DNA of 64,000 nt from Lentilitoribacter sp. Alg239-R112 (GCF_900537175.1 NZ_LS999835.1:248001-312000), one strand, 5' to 3'; numbered from the stretch's first letter, positions 1 through 8,561 are shown. Notes: generated by a model from the sequence alone, not told the origin. Made by a program: numbers and translations.

Positions 1-398
1 TCTTCATTGGTCCAATTGGTGACAACAATCGGATGTTTGGTCTGGATGTTGAGATCATTTAGTGTGCGAACTACTTCCAATCCCGCCAAGACCCCGAGCA
101 CGCCGTCATACCTGCCGCCTGTGGGCTGTGTATCGAGGTGAGAACCGACATAGACGGGGAGCGCATCTGGATCAGTGCCTTCACGGCGCATGAACATTGT
201 TCCCATTTGGTCAACACCCATCGTCATGCCTGCATCTTCGCACCATTTTTGAAATAATGCTCTACCTTCAGCGTCTTCATCTGTGACAGTTTGACGGTTT
301 GAGCCACCTGCAATGCCCGGTCCAATTTGCGCGATTGAATGGATTGATTCCCAAAGTCTATCGCCATTGATACGAAGGTTTTCACCCGGTGCTGTCAT
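1..398 (-). CDS. Zn-dependent M20-type amidohydrolase, N-terminal part (beta-ureidopropionase / N-carbamoyl-amino-acid hydrolase type)
   Basis: The gene runs off the left edge; only the first 132 codons are present, starting at the ATG at 398. The fragment has the first metal-binding block of the family (GSHLDTQPTGGRYDGVLG, about residues 87-104) and breaks off inside the next one (VTNWTNE). Enzymes of this family hydrolyse N-carbamoyl amino acids, including N-carbamoyl-beta-alanine in reductive pyrimidine breakdown, or allantoate. A RutR-like regulator lies just upstream on the other strand, which favours the pyrimidine role, but the substrate is inferred. The rest of the operon is probably to the left of the window. 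Confidence 0.85.
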   Translation of the reverse strand, partial: MTAPGENLRINGDRLWESIHSIAQIGPGIAGGSNRQTVTDEDAEGRALFQKWCEDAGMTMGVDQMGTMFMRREGTDPDALPVYVGSHLDTQPTGGRYDGVLGVLAGLEVVRTLNDLNIQTKHPIVVTNWTNE

Positions 399-435
399 GT
401 CAGTGTCTCCAAGGTCGGTCTGTAAATTATTCAGC

Positions 436-720
436 TTAAAAGTTATGTCCTATGAATTTCCCTCTAGGAATTAAGAAAAATGTAATGGCCACATTATTTC
501 TAATTTCGTCGAACCCGCGTCGAAACATCATTTTTATAGGAGTATCTAAAGAAACATATTCGGTGCTAGATCTAGATATAGAAAATTTGACAGCCAAAGC
601 TAGAACATATTTGTTGAAGCTGCCTAGCTCAACCTCAATGTGATTATCAATATCGCGAGCGGTATTGTTATCTTTTGCAAAGATCGTTGTGCCGTTTTTG
701 TGTTCATGCTTGTCGATCAT
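436..720 (-). CDS. small hypothetical protein (94 aa)
   Basis: I do not recognise this protein. Support comes from a good ribosome-binding site (GGGAGG, a few bases before the ATG at 720) and from its position 37 bp upstream of, and on the same strand as, the amidohydrolase, so the two could be co-transcribed. The N-terminus is rich in charged residues (MIDKHEHKNGTTIF) and there is no clear membrane segment or signal peptide. A competing 63-codon ORF on the other strand (452-643) has no such context. It could be a chance ORF; no function is proposed. Confidence 0.45.
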   Translation of the reverse strand: MIDKHEHKNGTTIFAKDNNTARDIDNHIEVELGSFNKYVLALAVKFSISRSSTEYVSLDTPIKMMFRRGFDEIRNNVAITFFLIPRGKFIGHNF

Positions 721-791
721 ATCGACCCTCCCAAGCCTCTATTGATCTAATACAAGAACATTCTGCACGATCGGTCAAGTTTTTTTTGACT

Positions 792-828
792 CAAGTAAGC
801 AATTGCTTTACTTGACTAAAATAGTCAT
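792..828. promoter_or_regulatory. two overlapping palindromes in the rutR-like/amidohydrolase intergenic region
   Basis: Positions 792-814 read CAAGTAA-GCAATTGC-T-TTACTTG, an inverted repeat broken by one extra T. Positions 812-828 read TTGACTA-AAA-TAGTCAT, matching 6 of 7 bases in the arms. The second resembles the known RutR operator (TTGACCA-NN-TGGTCAA) apart from its spacer. Both lie 70-105 bp upstream of the TetR gene and on the 5' side of the divergent amidohydrolase unit. Operator function is inferred. Confidence 0.5.
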
Positions 829-896
829 GTTTATTCTTCTGGTAATCGCTATAGATAGTAAGCTAAGATTCGAAAACAGATTTGGAATGAGACCGT

Positions 897-1544
897 ATGT
901 ACGTAAATGAAACTAAATCGCAGACAAGGCAGCGTAACATCGCAAATATTTTGCAAGCTGCGGAAAAGATCTTTGCAATCTCAGGATATAAAGGTGCTTC
1001 ACTTAGCGTAATTGCAGAAGAGGCAGGCGTTCCGAAGTCCAATATTATTTACTATTTTGAATCTAAAGAAGGGCTTTATAATCGTTTGATGGAAGATATT
1101 TGTAGCCTTTGGTTACAGGCTTCTAATGAAATGGATGATACAGATAATCCCGCAGGTGCTCTAACATCATACATCCATGAAAAAATGGATTCGGCTCGTG
1201 AGCGTCCATATGGTTCCAAGGTTTGGGCAAATGAAATTATACACGGAGCTCCCTTTATTGGACCCTATATAGAAGGTCCACTCAAAGAGTGGACGGCATC
1301 TCGCGAATCAATTTTGCGCCGTTGGATGAGTGAGGGTTATTTGAAAGAAAACAATCCTAAAACTATTCTTTATATGATTTGGTCAACGACGCAGCACTAT
1401 GCCGATTTTTCATGTCAGATTGAGGCATTGAACAATGATAATTCATTGAGTGATGAGCAGTGGGTCGAGGCGAAGAATACCGTCACTGAGATTATATTGC
1501 GAGGAATTGGGATGACTGGCCCTCATGATGAAAGCTCTGAGTGA
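897..1544 (+). CDS. TetR-family regulator, RutR-like
   Basis: A 215-residue regulator with an N-terminal TetR helix-turn-helix at about residues 12-60 (AAEKIFAISGYKGASLSVIA, then VPKSNIIYYFESKEGLY). The C-terminal segment MIWSTTQHYADF (about residues 160-171) is characteristic of the RutR group, which in E. coli senses uracil and controls pyrimidine use. The gene is divergent from a pyrimidine-type amidohydrolase and has palindromes upstream, so it is probably an autoregulated local repressor. The start used is the first ATG; it has only a weak ribosome-binding site. Ligand and targets are inferred. Confidence 0.85.
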   Translation: MYVNETKSQTRQRNIANILQAAEKIFAISGYKGASLSVIAEEAGVPKSNIIYYFESKEGLYNRLMEDICSLWLQASNEMDDTDNPAGALTSYIHEKMDSARERPYGSKVWANEIIHGAPFIGPYIEGPLKEWTASRESILRRWMSEGYLKENNPKTILYMIWSTTQHYADFSCQIEALNNDNSLSDEQWVEAKNTVTEIILRGIGMTGPHDESSE

Positions 1545-1568
1545 CGGTAGAATGCCAGTAGCTGATTA

Positions 1569-2669
1569 TTAGATGATCTGGTTTGAAGATAAGTGATTGT
1601 CGAAAGCAAAACCATATTGTTTCGAAAGCGGCTGAGATGACATCAATATACCACCCTCGGAACTACTAAGAAGGTTGTTGCTTTGATACGTAACACCGTT
1701 TCCATTTTTCAGTTTTATCACTGATAGTAGTGAGCCATTAGTCGTATCAAAAATTCCCGTAACACCTCTCACTGGCGATGAAACAGCAACTTGTTTTAAG
1801 GTTCGATCGACGGCTAATGATCCAGTGTAGTTTGCAAATATGTCTAGATCATCTTTAGCAAGGTGCCAAAATTTCAAACCTTCGTCAAACTTGCAAGTTC
1901 CGATCAGTTGCGGCCTATCTTGTTTTGACCCTTGATATTGCCCACCAAATACAATTGTATCATTGGTAATTTGCACCATATGACGGAGAGATAATTTATG
2001 TAGGCTATCTGGCAGCAGATGCCGTTCCAGCAATGAGCCATCTGTAATATCGATAAATGCGACAGATGATTGCATTGTTGCCAAGTTTAGTTTTGCGCGT
2101 CCGAAATCTGGATGTGTTTCAATACCGCCATTAGCAACCACAAGTGTTTTTCCATCTTCCAAAAGAAGGATTTCATGAGGACCAATGCCGAAGCTGTCGA
2201 ATTCTCCAACTCTCTTGAATTTTGAAGTCGCGTCATAGATGCCAATTTTCCCAATTGCATTCTCAAAATCATTTTCACTCGCATAGAGCAGTTTGCCGTT
2301 TTTGGAGAATACACCGTGTCCATAAAAATGGCGCCCAGTAGTTGCCGTTATAATCATGGGTTCGGATGTTTGTGTGGTATCGAAGATCACCGCGAAGTTT
2401 CCCGGACGTCGGGCAAATGCCACCGCTTTATGAGCGGATGGAGAGAAGACAATATCATGTCCTCGATCTGGTAGTGATATATGTTTTACCAGATCGAGAT
2501 TATGATCGAGTAACACCGCCCCATAATGTCCGTCACGGTGCTTGACACAAGATGCTAACAGACTGTCGGATTGATCAACTTTTTCTTTTGCTTGGCTATT
2601 TATGGTTGATATAAACAGGCTACCAGCGCCTGCAAGGAAATGTCGTCTATCAAGTTCAAATAATCCCAT
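1569..2669 (-). CDS. DUF1513 family protein, Tat-exported, iron-locus member
   Basis: A 366-residue protein starting with a twin-arginine-like signal (DRRHFLAGAGSLF, residues 7-19). The remainder looks like a beta-propeller with repeated strand pairs and conserved histidines (RGHDIVFSP, GRHFYGHGVFS, GIGPHEILLLEDG). DUF1513 proteins commonly sit beside imelysins and di-haem oxidoreductases in Proteobacteria. Here it is the last gene of such a set, 2 bp after the preceding imelysin, so it is almost certainly co-transcribed. It probably acts in the periplasm. Its biochemical role is unknown; a part in iron or haem acquisition is inferred from neighbours. Confidence 0.85.
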   Translation of the reverse strand: MGLFELDRRHFLAGAGSLFISTINSQAKEKVDQSDSLLASCVKHRDGHYGAVLLDHNLDLVKHISLPDRGHDIVFSPSAHKAVAFARRPGNFAVIFDTTQTSEPMIITATTGRHFYGHGVFSKNGKLLYASENDFENAIGKIGIYDATSKFKRVGEFDSFGIGPHEILLLEDGKTLVVANGGIETHPDFGRAKLNLATMQSSVAFIDITDGSLLERHLLPDSLHKLSLRHMVQITNDTIVFGGQYQGSKQDRPQLIGTCKFDEGLKFWHLAKDDLDIFANYTGSLAVDRTLKQVAVSSPVRGVTGIFDTTNGSLLSVIKLKNGNGVTYQSNNLLSSSEGGILMSSQPLSKQYGFAFDNHLSSNQII

Positions 2670-2671
2670 GA

Positions 2672-3751
2672 CTAGTCACCGTCTGAGAATGAAAAACCGG
2701 AACTTAGACCCAACTCTTGTGCAAATTGCTGATCGATACGGTCGATTGCAAATGTGAGACTGGTCCCAAAATACACCAGTTTTTTGCGGAGCGCTGGATC
2801 TTTGAGGGCTTCAAGTAATGGTCCTTCAATTGCGTTGATGGCTTTTTTGTTTTGTTTCAATTCGAACTCGATCTGGTCAGCAATGCGGCTGTTTTTGCTA
2901 ACCAGTGAATATAGCCCACCATCGCGTAGCAGCGAGTGGATAAATTCAAGATTGGCCTTCATCATGGAAAGTGTGTTTTCCGAACGCCAGAACAATGCTG
3001 ATTTTGGACGATCTCTTTGTTGTTCCTCGCGTAAAAATGCTTTCAGGCGAATGTCTTTTATTGCTTCTAATCCATGAACAACGGTGCCTAAAAGCTCAAT
3101 AACTGCCTCTTGATCATTGATGAAAACAGAATTTTTTTGCCCGGTATTGATCCATTGCTCCGAATACTCGCTATTCCATTTGGTTTGTAATTCTGTGGCT
3201 ATAGAATGAAGGTTATTTGTAACGCTGGCTGCAAATTGACAGCGGAATGAATTTACTTTCGTAGAAAGCTCTGAGTGCCCAGTGCCAAATAATAAAAACT
3301 CCAAAGCACCTAAACCTTGAACCGCAACACTCTTTTGGTCAATGATATCCGGTGCAACTGTGGTCAAATCACCTTTAGCAACTAGCCTTTGTACCTGTTT
3401 GAGCCCTGTACTTTTTCTATCTGGATAAAAGAGAACGCGTTCCAGTCGATTCTTGTCCATGACCGGGCCAGATCGAAATAGTTCAATACTTGCCCACGAA
3501 TGTGCCGTTGTTGTAAATTGGTTCTGCACAGTAGATAGAGCCGCATTATTGGGTGAAGTACATAGCTGAGAAACTTGGTTTTCTAAAAGCTCCGTCTGAG
3601 CCCCAAAATCTTGATAGGCAGGGCGCACGACATCCTCAATGGTTTGCCGCATGACAGATTTAACCTGGTCCGTCGTGGGTGCCGCAATAGCCTGTTGTGT
3701 GGTTAGCAATATCCCTAAAGACGCAACACATTTAATAAATATCTGCATCAC
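2672..3751 (-). CDS. imelysin-family periplasmic protein (variant motif)
   Basis: A 359-residue protein with an N-terminal signal peptide (hydrophobic to about residue 23, ending QQAIAA). Imelysin features include WASIELFRSGP near residue 90 and GLGALEFLLFG near residue 146. The canonical family motif GxHxxE, presumed to bind metal, reads GLGALE here, so the histidine is missing. Imelysins are periplasmic iron-regulated proteins of the M75 family. The gene overlaps the upstream di-haem oxidoreductase by 4 bp and is followed 2 bp later by the DUF1513 gene. It probably has a structural or partner role alongside the canonical imelysin at 5351-6637. Confidence 0.88.
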   Translation of the reverse strand: MMQIFIKCVASLGILLTTQQAIAAPTTDQVKSVMRQTIEDVVRPAYQDFGAQTELLENQVSQLCTSPNNAALSTVQNQFTTTAHSWASIELFRSGPVMDKNRLERVLFYPDRKSTGLKQVQRLVAKGDLTTVAPDIIDQKSVAVQGLGALEFLLFGTGHSELSTKVNSFRCQFAASVTNNLHSIATELQTKWNSEYSEQWINTGQKNSVFINDQEAVIELLGTVVHGLEAIKDIRLKAFLREEQQRDRPKSALFWRSENTLSMMKANLEFIHSLLRDGGLYSLVSKNSRIADQIEFELKQNKKAINAIEGPLLEALKDPALRKKLVYFGTSLTFAIDRIDQQFAQELGLSSGFSFSDGD

Positions 3752-5277
3752 AACGAAGCCAAGAATTTTATAAGATTATCCCGCGCTGATTTATCAAGCT
3801 CCAAGAATTTATTTTTCGCAGTTTCCGCTTCGCCGCCATGCCAGACAATTGCTTCGGTAAGGTTCCTGGCGCGACCGTCATGCAAGAAAAAAGTATGATC
3901 ATTGACGGTTTTAGTTAACCCAATTCCCCATAATGGTGGTGTGCGCCATTCCCGACCATTGGCAATGCCAACCTGTTGACCATCGGCCAACCCTTCGCCC
4001 ATGTCATGTAGAAGCAAATCTGTGTATGGCCATATTAATTGGAATTGATGTGCTTTGTTTTCTGCGTTTCGTGATGTCACATATTTGGGGCGATGACATG
4101 ACGCGCAACCGAGGTCGTAGAAATGCTTTTTACCAGTTAATACGTCCATATCTTCTGCATTGCGACGGGCTGGGACAGCCAGATTTTGAGAATAAAATGT
4201 TACAAGACTAAGGACTTCATCAGGAGCTTCCCCGACCCCAAGGCGTGCTTGTTCTCCATGAGGCATTGCCAAACATTGTGTTTGCGCATCCGTGCAGTCG
4301 CCATGGTTATTTGGCTTGTCAGGAGTTGAAATCCCAATGTCTCCTGCAAATGCACCTGCACTTTGTTGTCGTATCGTTGGCATTTCTGCTTTCCAGCCAA
4401 AACGGGCAAGAATTCGATTGCCGTTACCATCGCCAATGATTTGATATTTCCCTGAGATGCCATCATTGTTCTGATCATCTGGGTCAGCATTGTTAACAAT
4501 ATCACTTTCATGGATTGCCTCTAGAAGGCCAAGGCCAATCATCTGTGGGGTTACACGCGGTGATAATGTTGTATGTGGGTCAAGTGGGCCATAATTGAGA
4601 TTAATCGCTTCATAACTCGGTTTGCGTAGTGTTATTGATTCACCATCGGCAAAATTTTCAATAACATTCTCATAAGTGATTTTCATTTGGCCTTCGCCAT
4701 CCAGTCCGGGCACGGCTAAATCTTGAAGTTGGCCGCCATATGTTGGATCTGGAAAGGTTGTTCGCACAAAGTCTTTGAGTTCTTGTTCTTCCAATTTTGT
4801 TGTTGGGGATTTTGCAAGGCGTAAAAACATAGATGTTGCATCTGTATCACCTTCCGGCGGATGCCCTCTGCCATCTTTTATGTGGCAAGACTGACAGGCT
4901 CGCGCATTGAAAAGTGGTCCCAAGCCATCGGATGCCTGGGTTGATGATGGTGACGACACCCATAACTTGCGAAATAGTGCATTACCGAGTTTGAAAGTCT
5001 CTTCTTCTTTGAATGTGATGTTGGCGGAGAAATGTGAAAATGCATCTCGGTTCACTTTTTTGATCGACGTGCCCGCACCGCCTTGTTTAACCTCAAAGTT
5101 CTCCGCTTTTGAAAAGTCGGTTGTTGGCTTTACAATTTCTTGAACACGGGCTCGATCTTTATCGGATAAGTCATCGCGTTCAACTGCAATTTGTGCATGA
5201 GCCGGAGTTGAAATGCAAAAAGCCGCAACGAAAATGTGCGGCAAACGGAAATAAGAATTTCTATTTTGATTGGGCAT
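3748..5277 (-). CDS. di-haem oxidoreductase (DHOR family, c-type cytochrome)
   Basis: A 509-residue exported cytochrome with a signal peptide (VAAFCISTPAHAQ, cleaved near residue 29). It has two haem c attachment sites: CQSCH near residue 130 and CASCH near residue 391. Size and spacing match the di-haem oxidoreductase (DUF1111) family, which commonly accompanies imelysins. It lies second to last among the exported proteins of this operon, with a strong hairpin between it and the upstream imelysin gene. Electron transfer in the periplasm, perhaps changing the redox state of iron, is inferred. The substrate is not known. Confidence 0.9.
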   Translation of the reverse strand: MPNQNRNSYFRLPHIFVAAFCISTPAHAQIAVERDDLSDKDRARVQEIVKPTTDFSKAENFEVKQGGAGTSIKKVNRDAFSHFSANITFKEEETFKLGNALFRKLWVSSPSSTQASDGLGPLFNARACQSCHIKDGRGHPPEGDTDATSMFLRLAKSPTTKLEEQELKDFVRTTFPDPTYGGQLQDLAVPGLDGEGQMKITYENVIENFADGESITLRKPSYEAINLNYGPLDPHTTLSPRVTPQMIGLGLLEAIHESDIVNNADPDDQNNDGISGKYQIIGDGNGNRILARFGWKAEMPTIRQQSAGAFAGDIGISTPDKPNNHGDCTDAQTQCLAMPHGEQARLGVGEAPDEVLSLVTFYSQNLAVPARRNAEDMDVLTGKKHFYDLGCASCHRPKYVTSRNAENKAHQFQLIWPYTDLLLHDMGEGLADGQQVGIANGREWRTPPLWGIGLTKTVNDHTFFLHDGRARNLTEAIVWHGGEAETAKNKFLELDKSARDNLIKFLASL

Positions 5278-5298
5278 GCGCCTACGACCTTATTGTGG

Positions 5299-5328
5299 AA
5301 ACAGGGAAGCAATAGTGCTTCCCTGTTT
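5299..5328 (-). terminator. 13-bp perfect hairpin between the imelysin and di-haem oxidoreductase genes
   Basis: AAACAGGGAAGCA and TGCTTCCCTGTTT pair perfectly around a 4-base loop. The hairpin lies 23 bp after the imelysin stop (5351) and 22 bp before the di-haem oxidoreductase start (5277). In the direction of transcription it is followed by only a few T residues, so it is more likely a partial terminator or mRNA-stabilising stem that lets imelysin be made in excess than a full stop. Confidence 0.6.
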
Positions 5329-5350
5329 GTTTAACAATTCAATTTCAATC

Positions 5351-6637
5351 CTACTGGAAAACTGAATTTGGGTTATCAAGACTGTCTGAACCTTCCAGTT
5401 CAATCGTGCCTAAATCTAATGATGTGATGACGCGTTCAATGGATTTTGTTTGATCGATCAGTCCATCAATGGCCGCTTGTACAACTGCGTTACCTTCTTT
5501 GTTACCTTCGCCAATCATCTGGTCGTAGGCTTCAAGGTTAGTGCGATCAGCCATTGCCTGCATTGCCGTAATTGTTGCAGAAAGTTTTTCTTTCAGTTCT
5601 TCGGCAGTTGCTGCATCTTTATGCATTGCAAAGTCCAAGAGTGATGGACCTTCGACAATGGTTCCATCGATACGTGTGTATGTTCCTAGATAGACGTTCT
5701 GAATGCCGACAGCATCATAAAGATGGGAATTATGCGTGTTGTCAGAAAAGCAATCATGCTCTTCTTCTGGATCATGAAGCAAAAGACCAAGCTTCATACG
5801 CTCACCAGCCAGTTCGCCATAAGACAGCGAGCCCATGCCAGTTAAAATTGTTGAGATGCCAGCGTTCGCATCTTGCTCAGAAAGAGCTAAACGAGCAGCG
5901 CCTTTTGTTGTCCAGTTGCCAACCATTTCTTCCAGATCAGCAATTAGGAGTTTGGACGCGGATGTTAAATATTCGCGGCGGCGATCACAATTTCCATTTG
6001 TACAATTTTCAACACTGAAATCAGTTGCAGGTCGTGCACCTGCGCCAGCATTAGTGCCGTTTAGATCTTGGCCCCAAAGCAAGAATTCTATTGCGTGATA
6101 ACCTGTTGCAACATTTGCTTCAATGCCACCTGCTTCTTGCAATGTGTCAGATAAAAACTTCGGCGTGATGTTTGTTCCATCGATCATTTCGCCGTTGATC
6201 GAAATTTTCGCGTTTGCAATCACATTAGCAGTGTAGAGATTATTTTCATCGCTTTCGGTTCCGTAACCTGCATCCACATAATCAATGAGGCCTTCATCTA
6301 GTGGCCAGGCGTTTACACGGCCTTCCCAGTCATCAACAATAGCATTGCCGAAACGATATACTTCAGTTTGCTGGTAAGGCACACGTGATGCAATCCACGC
6401 TTTTTTGGCAGCGTTTAGGTTAACGTCGTTCGGCTTTGCAAGAAATGTTGCAATAGCTGTATCTAATGTTTTTGCAGTTGTAAGTGAATCTTCAAATTTG
6501 GCTAAAGCTATGTCTGCATAATGAGATACTACGGCTTCCGCTGAATGCTCATGTCCATCAGCAAATGCTGTTGTGGCCATTCCTGTGATGATAGATGTAG
6601 AAAGCACGAGAGAGAACGTGCGGGTATTAAGTTTCAT
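5351..6637 (-). CDS. imelysin family protein, IrpA-like
   Basis: A 428-residue exported protein with a signal peptide ending TAFA near residue 26. It has the canonical imelysin motif (GYHAIEFLLWGQ, residues about 180-191), with the GxHxxE histidine and glutamate intact. A second typical block is RVPYQQTEVYRFGNAIVDDW near residue 86. Imelysins related to cyanobacterial IrpA and rhizobial iron-regulated proteins are periplasmic and induced by iron limitation. The start is supported by AGGGG before the ATG. It follows the Cys-rich gene by 9 bp, so both probably share the Irr-controlled promoter. Confidence 0.92.
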   Translation of the reverse strand: MKLNTRTFSLVLSTSIITGMATTAFADGHEHSAEAVVSHYADIALAKFEDSLTTAKTLDTAIATFLAKPNDVNLNAAKKAWIASRVPYQQTEVYRFGNAIVDDWEGRVNAWPLDEGLIDYVDAGYGTESDENNLYTANVIANAKISINGEMIDGTNITPKFLSDTLQEAGGIEANVATGYHAIEFLLWGQDLNGTNAGAGARPATDFSVENCTNGNCDRRREYLTSASKLLIADLEEMVGNWTTKGAARLALSEQDANAGISTILTGMGSLSYGELAGERMKLGLLLHDPEEEHDCFSDNTHNSHLYDAVGIQNVYLGTYTRIDGTIVEGPSLLDFAMHKDAATAEELKEKLSATITAMQAMADRTNLEAYDQMIGEGNKEGNAVVQAAIDGLIDQTKSIERVITSLDLGTIELEGSDSLDNPNSVFQ

Positions 6638-6646
6638 GATATTCCC

Positions 6647-7144
6647 CTAATGGATTGAAACGTTTTGATGTGAGAGAAGTAATTGTTCGATTAAGCTCAT
6701 TGGTATTGGTTGAAGTTTTTGATTGAGCGCTCGCAAAGTGATGGCATATCGTTCTGCGGCATGGGAAAGTTCCCAACAGCGAGAAGCGCAGGTAAGTTGA
6801 TTAAGACAAGTTTCTGCAACATGGTCATTCCCATTCTGGATAGCTGAGATGAGGCCTAAAATCAGACCTTCTTCACGTGTTACGGAATGTTGATCTGTTG
6901 GTTTGCTTCTAAGTGGACAGGATGCGCATTCTGACAGTGCATTCACGAATAGGATTAAAGCATCCAGAACTTCTTTTGCCTGAGAGATGTTGTCTAAATG
7001 CTTGGTGTGAAGTGCCCAACTTTCTTGAATATGGATTTCTGAATGATGTCTATAGCCGTAAGACCAATTGCGATAACCGAACAAAACAAGTTGCTCGGCG
7101 GAGCACTCGAACGGACATGTTGATTCATGTAAATGGGTGGGCAT
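6647..7144 (-). CDS. Cys-rich hypothetical protein, first gene of the iron operon
   Basis: A 165-residue protein that I cannot assign to a named family. It has eight or more cysteines, in pairs such as STCPFEC (residues 9-15), SECASCPL (about 71-78) and CASRCW (about 118-123), and several histidines, with otherwise helical composition. There is no clear signal peptide or membrane segment. It is the first gene downstream of the Irr-type box and lies 9 bp from the imelysin gene, which ties it to iron metabolism. The cysteines could bind iron, an iron-sulfur cluster or zinc; this is inference. GGAG lies a little upstream of the ATG. Confidence 0.75.
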   Translation of the reverse strand: MPTHLHESTCPFECSAEQLVLFGYRNWSYGYRHHSEIHIQESWALHTKHLDNISQAKEVLDALILFVNALSECASCPLRSKPTDQHSVTREEGLILGLISAIQNGNDHVAETCLNQLTCASRCWELSHAAERYAITLRALNQKLQPIPMSLIEQLLLSHQNVSIH

Positions 7145-7281
7145 TTTATTTTACTCCAATTGATTGGGTTAAAGGCCCAAACATTAAAGATGCAATTTAT
7201 AAGTAGACTAATACAGTCATGTATAATTGCAAATATCAACTGGAGTCAATTAGGATAATTTAAAAACACAAATAAAACAAT

Positions 7282-7302
7282 ACTTTAGAATAATTCTAAA
7301 GT
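7282..7302. promoter_or_regulatory. Irr box / iron-control element (ICE-type palindrome)
   Basis: ACTTTAGAA-TAA-TTCTAAAGT is a perfect 9-bp inverted repeat with a 3-bp centre. It matches the Irr-box (ICE) pattern known from Rhizobiales, TTTAGAA-N3-TTCTAAA. It lies about 140 bp upstream of the first gene of the iron locus (start 7144) and downstream of the 3' end of the aminotransferase. Control of the imelysin operon by Irr is inferred from the motif and the gene content. Confidence 0.8.
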
Positions 7303-7331
7303 GGACTAAAATTGTATAGTTTAGGATTTTG

Positions 7332-8561
7332 TTATCTATCTATATTTATATTCAATGCGTTGACGATATGTAGTGCCAGTTTATCAAGCCCACCATCTGG
7401 CCCATTATCTGGCAAACCTGCGATATTTATTCTACCATCACCAATGATATAAATTCCATATTCTGAACGCAGCCAATCGATTTGATCTGGACTAAGCGGA
7501 AGCCTTGAGAACATTCCGCGTTGGGTTGCCAAAAAGTCAAACTGATCTGAGTTTGAGTGAAGTCGAAGTGCTCGCGTCAGTGCTGTTCGTAGATCTAACA
7601 TACGCGTCCGCATACTCTCCAGCTCTTGTTGCCAACCTGTTTTAAGTTCCTGATCTTCAAGTATCATTCGAACAGTTGCCGCACCATGGTTTGGGGGCAT
7701 GGAGTAGTTTTGTCTTGCGGTGGATTTCATCAAACTTCCTGCCAAGCTTGCCTGTGCAGAGTTTCGGGATAAAATAATGGCGGCTCCAACGCGGTCGCAA
7801 TAAACGCCAAAGTTCTTGGAACAACTTAATGCAATGGTCATTTCTGGGACTTGAGAGATAAGATATCGCAACCCGGCTACATCTTCTTCCAAGCCATCAC
7901 CAAAGCCTTGATAAGCAATATCAACAAAGGGAAATAGATTGCGTGAAACGAGAACTTTGGAGAGTTCAATCCATTGTTCAAGAGTTAAATTTGCACCGGT
8001 TGGATTGTGGCAACAGCCGTGTAAGAGAATAATATCGCCTTCAGGTGCCTTTTTAAGACATTCCATCATCGCATTAAATCGAACCAAACCTGTTTTGGTA
8101 TCAAAATATGGATAAGTTTTAATCGTCAGGCCGCCGGCTTTTAGGATCGGTGCATGGTTTGCCCATGTTGGATCAGAAACCCATATTGTTGCATCAGTGC
8201 GATTACCAGCATGAGCACGTGCAGTTGATAAAACATCTGCAAGAATGCGAAGCGCACCAGACCCGCCGGGGGTCTGCATTGTCCGCACGCGATCCGTGTC
8301 ATAGTCTTCACCTAAAGCTGTTTGGGTAATTAGATGATTAAATATGCGATCACCGTCGAGGCCCAAATACGCTTTGGTTTTTTGCTCGGTTAGTAATCTG
8401 TTTTGCGCTGTTTGAACCGAACGCATGATCGGCGTATTCCCACTTTCATCTTTGTAGATACCGACACCTAAGTCCAACTTATGACTTCGCGGGTCTTCGC
8501 GGTAAGCCGCGTTTAGAGCCAAAATTTTATCGGGTGCAGATGCGGGCAATGATTCAAACAT
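7332..8561 (-). CDS. aromatic amino acid aminotransferase (AspC/TyrB family)
   Basis: A 409-residue class I PLP-dependent aminotransferase. Family marks are KLDLGVGIYKDE (residues 28-39), TPGGSGALRI (about 97-106), HGCCHNPTGANLT (about 179-191) and the PLP lysine in SCSKNFGVYCDRVGA (about 247-261). Family members include aspartate and tyrosine aminotransferases. Its place as the last gene of the hppD-Rieske unit, 59 bp after the Rieske gene, argues that it makes 4-hydroxyphenylpyruvate from tyrosine, the substrate of HppD. Substrate choice cannot be read from sequence alone. Confidence 0.92.
   Translation of the reverse strand: MFESLPASAPDKILALNAAYREDPRSHKLDLGVGIYKDESGNTPIMRSVQTAQNRLLTEQKTKAYLGLDGDRIFNHLITQTALGEDYDTDRVRTMQTPGGSGALRILADVLSTARAHAGNRTDATIWVSDPTWANHAPILKAGGLTIKTYPYFDTKTGLVRFNAMMECLKKAPEGDIILLHGCCHNPTGANLTLEQWIELSKVLVSRNLFPFVDIAYQGFGDGLEEDVAGLRYLISQVPEMTIALSCSKNFGVYCDRVGAAIILSRNSAQASLAGSLMKSTARQNYSMPPNHGAATVRMILEDQELKTGWQQELESMRTRMLDLRTALTRALRLHSNSDQFDFLATQRGMFSRLPLSPDQIDWLRSEYGIYIIGDGRINIAGLPDNGPDGGLDKLALHIVNALNINIDR

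Noticed and set aside
5572..6018. 148-codon plus-strand ORF inside the imelysin gene
   Set aside because: Antisense shadow of a conserved gene, without a promoter or ribosome-binding site.
6994..7239. 81-codon ORF overlapping the Cys-rich iron-locus gene on the same strand
   Set aside because: It is in another frame of a better supported gene, has no ribosome-binding site, and its composition looks random.
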